Below the pieces are notes generated by a model, which saw nothing but the letters and a program-made list of their open reading frames with translations, was not told the DNA's origin and did not search any database. From the NCBI GenBank assembly GCA_009885415.1, contig VFKU01000283.1, forward strand, positions 1 to 9,602: 9,602 nt of DNA. The letters are read 5' to 3'. The translations under genes and the position numbers were made by a program. Positions within the stretch are counted from its first letter, which is position 1. Every line of letters begins with the position of its first letter. Shown here piece by piece: positions 7,089-9,602 of this stretch. Source of the DNA: Rhodothermota bacterium. GTDB taxonomy: Bacteria > Hydrogenedentota > Hydrogenedentia > Hydrogenedentales > GCA-2746185.

Positions 7089-8345
7089 CTATTTCACGTA
7101 TCCCAGACTCTCCAGCGCCTCGACGTCTTCCGCCGAAAGGTCCGCGTCCACCGCGTTCCCGGACACCACCAACGCCGCCCAACCCGCAATGCTCGACTCC
7201 AGCGACGCGAGCCGCTCCGGCGTCTTCCCGGCCAGGTTGTGCGCTTCCTGCGGGTCGTCCGGCAGGTAGTAAAGCTCGCTCGCCCCGCCCTGCCGAATCA
7301 GTTTCCATCCACCACGAATCACACTCTGCAATTCCGGCCCCGCTTTCGTCATCCACACCTTCGCACCCGGGAGATTTAAGACCGCCCCGCCGTAGGCCTC
7401 CACCACCCGCACGCGATCCGCATGCGGCAACCCGCGCATCAGATTCGCCCCCCGCATCTCCGGCGCCGCTTCGACACCCGCGAGCCCCAAAATCGTCGGC
7501 GCAAGATCCAAGCCGCGCACCGGCGCGTTGTTTCGCCCCGGCGCCACCCCCGGAGCGTGGATGAAAAACGGAATCCGCAGTCCGGTCTGATACAAGCGTC
7601 GACCGTGCCCAAGATACTCGTGCTCGTGCAAACTCTCGCCATGATCGCCGATGAACACGATCACCGTGTTCTCTTTCGGCAGCGCCTCGATCAGGCGATG
7701 AATCTCCGCATCGGCATACGCGATCTCCGAATCGTACTGCACCTTCTCCTTCGCACCGGGATCGCCATCGTAATCCGCCTCTGTAGATACTTGGAAGCCC
7801 TCCTGCGATCGGTACGGCGCATGCGGGTCCGAATAATGGAACCACCCGAAAAACGGCCGGGCCGCGTCGCGCGCCGCAAATCGCGCGATCGCCAGGTCCG
7901 TCACCTCGCCCGCGTCCCGCTCGTCCTTCAGCACCACCCAGCGCTTCTTGCGGAACTCGTCGTCGTAGGAATCGAAGCCGCGATCGAGTCCCGATAGTTT
8001 CGCTTTCAGCGTCCAGTTGCTCGTGACGCACATTGTCTCGTAGCCCGCGGTCGAGAGAATCTCCGCCACCGTCGGCACGCCCTCCGGCATGCGAATGCCG
8101 TTGCGCGTTACCCCCGTCGCGCGCGGATAGCGCGAGGTCATCATCGCGCCAAACGACGGCCCGGTCAGCGGCACCTCGCAAATCGCGTCATCGAAAACCA
8201 GCGAATTCGCCGCGAGCCGATCGAGATGCGGCGAGGTCGCAAAGGGGTGCCCGTAAAATCCCAGATGGTCCGGGCGCAGCGTGTCCACCGAGATCAACAC
8301 GATATTCGGCGCTGCCAGCGCCGCAGCGAGAATCACCGCCAGCAT
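7089..8345 (-). CDS. sulfatase-superfamily hydrolase with Thr in the nucleophile position
   Basis: This 418-residue protein has the alkaline-phosphatase/sulfatase fold. IVLISVDTLRPDHLGFYG (15-32) carries metal-ligand Asp21. FIGDHGESLHEHEYLGHG (231-248) supplies Asp234, His235 and His247. The ELYYLPDDPQEAHNLA stretch (357-372) and the C-terminal ALESLGYVK are typical of the family. The nucleophile segment reads PLTGPSFGAMMTSRYPRATG (59-78). Aligned on the MMTSRYP/LLTGRYP end, the formylglycine Cys/Ser of C-x-P-x-R is Thr61 and the Arg is Phe65. Formylglycine cannot form from Thr, so a Thr-based phospho- or sulfo-ester hydrolase or transferase is likelier than a classical sulfatase. The short hydrophobic start (LAVILAAALAA) resembles a signal peptide without a charged n-region, so periplasmic export is plausible but unproven. 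The gene lies 16 bases after the lipoprotein gene with a weak ribosome-binding site. The substrate is unknown. Confidence 0.88.
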   Translation of the reverse strand: MLAVILAAALAAPNIVLISVDTLRPDHLGFYGHPFATSPHLDRLAANSLVFDDAICEVPLTGPSFGAMMTSRYPRATGVTRNGIRMPEGVPTVAEILSTAGYETMCVTSNWTLKAKLSGLDRGFDSYDDEFRKKRWVVLKDERDAGEVTDLAIARFAARDAARPFFGWFHYSDPHAPYRSQEGFQVSTEADYDGDPGAKEKVQYDSEIAYADAEIHRLIEALPKENTVIVFIGDHGESLHEHEYLGHGRRLYQTGLRIPFFIHAPGVAPGRNNAPVRGLDLAPTILGLAGVEAAPEMRGANLMRGLPHADRVRVVEAYGGAVLNLPGAKVWMTKAGPELQSVIRGGWKLIRQGGASELYYLPDDPQEAHNLAGKTPERLASLESSIAGWAALVVSGNAVDADLSAEDVEALESLGYVK

Positions 8346-8361
8346 GACGCCGCTCGCCGTG

Positions 8362-8877
8362 TTACGGCTTCGCCGGGGACGGCGCTTCCGCCCCAGCCGT
8401 CTCGGGCGCCGCAGGTGGTGCCGCGTCTTCAGGATAACGAATCACCAGCGACACCGCCGAGGCGAGCGGCACGGACTCGCCCCGCTTATCATCCACCACC
8501 ACCAGCTCGCCGCGCTCGTCGTAGCCCGATACTTCAAACTCGAAGCGGCCCGGCGGCGCATTAAACGGCACATCCACCTGAATCGTCCAAATGCCATCGC
8601 TTGCGGCGTTGTCCGGAGCGACGCCGTTGTCGGCGAACGTAAAGGTAATCGTCCGGTCTTCTTTCACCACACCTTCCACGCGCTTGACCACGTTGAATTT
8701 GTCCCGAATTTTTACGGTGACCACCGCCGTGTCGCCCGGCTTGAGGTCCTGCGGCAGAATCGACGCTGCGCTCATCGACGGCTGCTGCGTCATCGTCGCG
8801 CAGCCCACACCCAGGCACGCCGCAACCAACGCCGTCCCGCCCCGCCCCAACCAACTCGTCCGCGCGAAGAATCTCAT
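8362..8877 (-). CDS. small lipoprotein with predicted beta-sandwich domain
   Basis: This 171-residue protein begins with a basic n-region (MRFFARTSW) and a hydrophobic stretch (TALVAACLGVG) ending in a near-lipobox LGVGC, with Cys26 as probable lipidation site. The -3 residue is Gly, slightly off consensus. Residues 45-148 alternate polar and hydrophobic residues as in beta strands. They include DNGVAPDNAASDGIWT (83-98), which resembles the D-G-x-x-x-D-x-x-A-x-D-G-x-Y/W-T motif of extracellular Ig-like domains. The C-terminus (154-171) is a Pro/Ala-rich tail. The frame is open further upstream, but this ATG gives the signal sequence. No good Shine-Dalgarno precedes it. It precedes the sulfatase-like gene in the same transcript, so an envelope role with that enzyme is possible. 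The specific function is not recognised. Confidence 0.8.
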   Translation of the reverse strand: MRFFARTSWLGRGGTALVAACLGVGCATMTQQPSMSAASILPQDLKPGDTAVVTVKIRDKFNVVKRVEGVVKEDRTITFTFADNGVAPDNAASDGIWTIQVDVPFNAPPGRFEFEVSGYDERGELVVVDDKRGESVPLASAVSLVIRYPEDAAPPAAPETAGAEAPSPAKP

Positions 8878-8884
8878 GCCCGCT

Positions 8885-8913
8885 AGTCTACCGCGCCCTC
8901 CCGGCCATTCCAA
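8885..8913 (-). promoter_or_regulatory. candidate promoter of the lipoprotein-sulfatase pair
   Basis: On the minus strand, TTGGAA (8908-8913) and TAGACT (8885-8890) are each 4 of 6 to the sigma70 consensus, with a 17-base spacer. The -10 hexamer ends only 7 bases before the ATG at 8877, so transcription would begin at or next to the start codon. This would give a nearly leaderless mRNA, consistent with the missing ribosome-binding site. The motif matches are moderate and could be chance. Confidence 0.35.
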
Positions 8914-8951
8914 GAAATCGGTCTGCCTCACCTCCACTCCGAAATTTCTTG
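8911..8951. promoter_or_regulatory. inverted repeat in the divergent spacer
   Basis: CAAGAAAT (8911-8918) and ATTTCTTG (8944-8951) are perfectly complementary 8-base arms, 25 bases apart, in the 106-base spacer between two divergent genes. The right arm overlaps a perfect GAAATTTC palindrome (8941-8948). The left arm overlaps the -35 of the candidate leftward promoter. This could be an operator for both directions. No regulator gene is nearby. Confidence 0.3.
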
Positions 8952-8972
8952 TACACTCGCGCCCATCCCCAC

Positions 8973-8976
8973 GGAG
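8973..8976 (+). promoter_or_regulatory. ribosome-binding site of the second crotonase gene
   Basis: GGAG lies 7 bases upstream of the ATG at 8984. It fixes that start although the frame is open much further upstream, antisense to the lipoprotein gene. Confidence 0.65.
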
Positions 8977-8983
8977 ATCCGCC

Positions 8984-9562
8984 ATGCCCATCAAGGTCGA
9001 GCACGAAGGCCCCATCACGATTGTGACCATCAACCGCCCCGAGGTGCGCAACTGCGTCGACCGCACGACGGCGCTCGAATTGGCCGACGCCTGGCGGGCA
9101 TTCGATGCCGACCCCAACGCTAAAGTCGGCGTCTTTTGCGGAGAGCAGACCGGCTTTTGCGCCGGCGCCGACCTCAAGGGCGTCGCACGCGGCGAAGGCA
9201 ACCGCACCGCGCCCGACGGCGACGGCCCCATGGGCCCCTCGCGCATGTTGCTGGGCAAGCCCGTCATCGGCGCGATCACGGGCCACGCCGTCGCGGGTGG
9301 GCTCGAGCTCGCGCTCTGGTGCGATATGCGCGTCGCGGAGGAGGACGCCATTCTTGGCGTCTACTGCCGCCGCTGGGGCGTGCCGCTCATCGACGGCGGC
9401 ACGGTCCGCCTGCCGCGCCTCATCGGCCTCGGCCACGCGATGGACATGATTCTCACCGGTCGCGGCGTACCGGCGAGCGAAGCCCTCGCCATGGGCCTCG
9501 TCAACCGCGTCGTCCCCCGCGGCCAGGCGCGCGCCGCCCGGCCTAACACCCCATTCATTTAG
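8984..9562 (+). CDS. enoyl-CoA hydratase/isomerase family protein, C-terminally truncated
   Basis: This is a 192-residue crotonase-fold protein. Residues 1-186 match the family well: VTINRPEVRN (14-23), the oxyanion-hole segments FCAGADL (58-64) and ITGHAVAGGLELAL (98-111), GVYCRRWGVPLIDGG (125-139) and GLVNRVVPRG (171-180). Glu108 corresponds to the first hydratase glutamate, while the second is replaced by Cys128. After GQARAA the sequence becomes RPNTPFI and stops, whereas relatives continue for about 60-70 residues to reach roughly 250-260. The missing part normally forms the C-terminal helices involved in oligomerisation and substrate binding, so the product may be inactive. The stop codon is supplied by the first unit of a 9-base tandem repeat. 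This could be a disrupted gene, or an assembly error at the repeat. The frame has otherwise normal codon use. Confidence 0.8.
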   Translation: MPIKVEHEGPITIVTINRPEVRNCVDRTTALELADAWRAFDADPNAKVGVFCGEQTGFCAGADLKGVARGEGNRTAPDGDGPMGPSRMLLGKPVIGAITGHAVAGGLELALWCDMRVAEEDAILGVYCRRWGVPLIDGGTVRLPRLIGLGHAMDMILTGRGVPASEALAMGLVNRVVPRGQARAARPNTPFI

Positions 9563-9602
9563 TCTATCTAGTCTGTTCGGTCTATCTGGTCTCTCTGGTT
9601 CA
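9560..9602 (+). repeat. 9-base-period tandem repeat
   Basis: Units read TAGTCTATC (9560-9568), TAGTCTGTT (9569-9577), CGGTCTATC (9578-9586), TGGTCTCTC (9587-9595) and a partial TGGTTCA (9596-9602). The shared core is a GTCT in each full unit. Base composition is T-rich and unlike the GC-rich genes. The array runs to the window edge, so its full length is unknown. Confidence 0.8.

Noticed and set aside
8878..9351. Upstream extension of the lipoprotein frame to 329 residues
   Set aside because: The extension is antisense to the second crotonase and would bury the lipoprotein signal sequence in the middle of the protein.

Overview
The window is high-GC bacterial chromosome with conventional bacterial gene structure. 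It has close gene packing, ATG, GTG and possible TTG starts, and Shine-Dalgarno sites at several genes. No tRNA, rRNA, CRISPR array, transposase or phage gene was seen. Together, a sulfatase-superfamily enzyme, a classical menaquinone (MenF/MenD/MenG) route and several short dispersed palindromic repeats suggest an environmental bacterium of the Planctomycetota/PVC type or a neighbouring phylum such as Acidobacteriota. This placement is an inference from general resemblance and is not secure.

Layout. (a) 1-2027, plus strand: an SGNH-hydrolase-like membrane-anchored protein whose reading frame is open to the left edge of the window, then a compact isoaspartyl peptidase/L-asparaginase of the Ntn type. 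(b) 2028-2207: a spacer between convergent genes, filled by two copies of a 15-base hairpin repeat around a larger inverted repeat. (c) 2208-6985, minus strand: an enoyl-CoA isomerase-like crotonase, a 117-base spacer holding a second family of dispersed repeats, then menD, menF and menG. The transcription order is menG-menF-menD-(isomerase). A plausible sigma70-type promoter lies just upstream of menG. (d) 7089-8877, minus strand: a sulfatase-superfamily enzyme and, 16 bases upstream of it, a small lipoprotein, probably co-transcribed. (e) 8984-9562, plus strand, divergent from the lipoprotein: a second crotonase lacking its usual C-terminal part, which runs into a 9-base-period tandem repeat at the right edge.

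How the genes work together. MenF makes isochorismate, MenD makes SEPHCHC from isochorismate and 2-oxoglutarate, and MenG methylates demethylmenaquinone in the last step, so this operon supplies the first, second and final enzymes of menaquinone synthesis. menC, menE, menB, menH and menA are not in the window. MenF and MenD lie in the same reading frame, separated only by a stop codon and one sense codon. The two crotonases are not MenB. The lipoprotein and sulfatase-like enzyme look like an envelope pair; the latter has Thr where classical sulfatases have the Cys/Ser that becomes formylglycine.

No clearly new biological system is visible. The points most worth checking are the in-frame menF/menD junction, the Thr-type 'sulfatase', the crotonase cut off at a tandem repeat, and the complementary loss of catalytic glutamates in the two crotonases.
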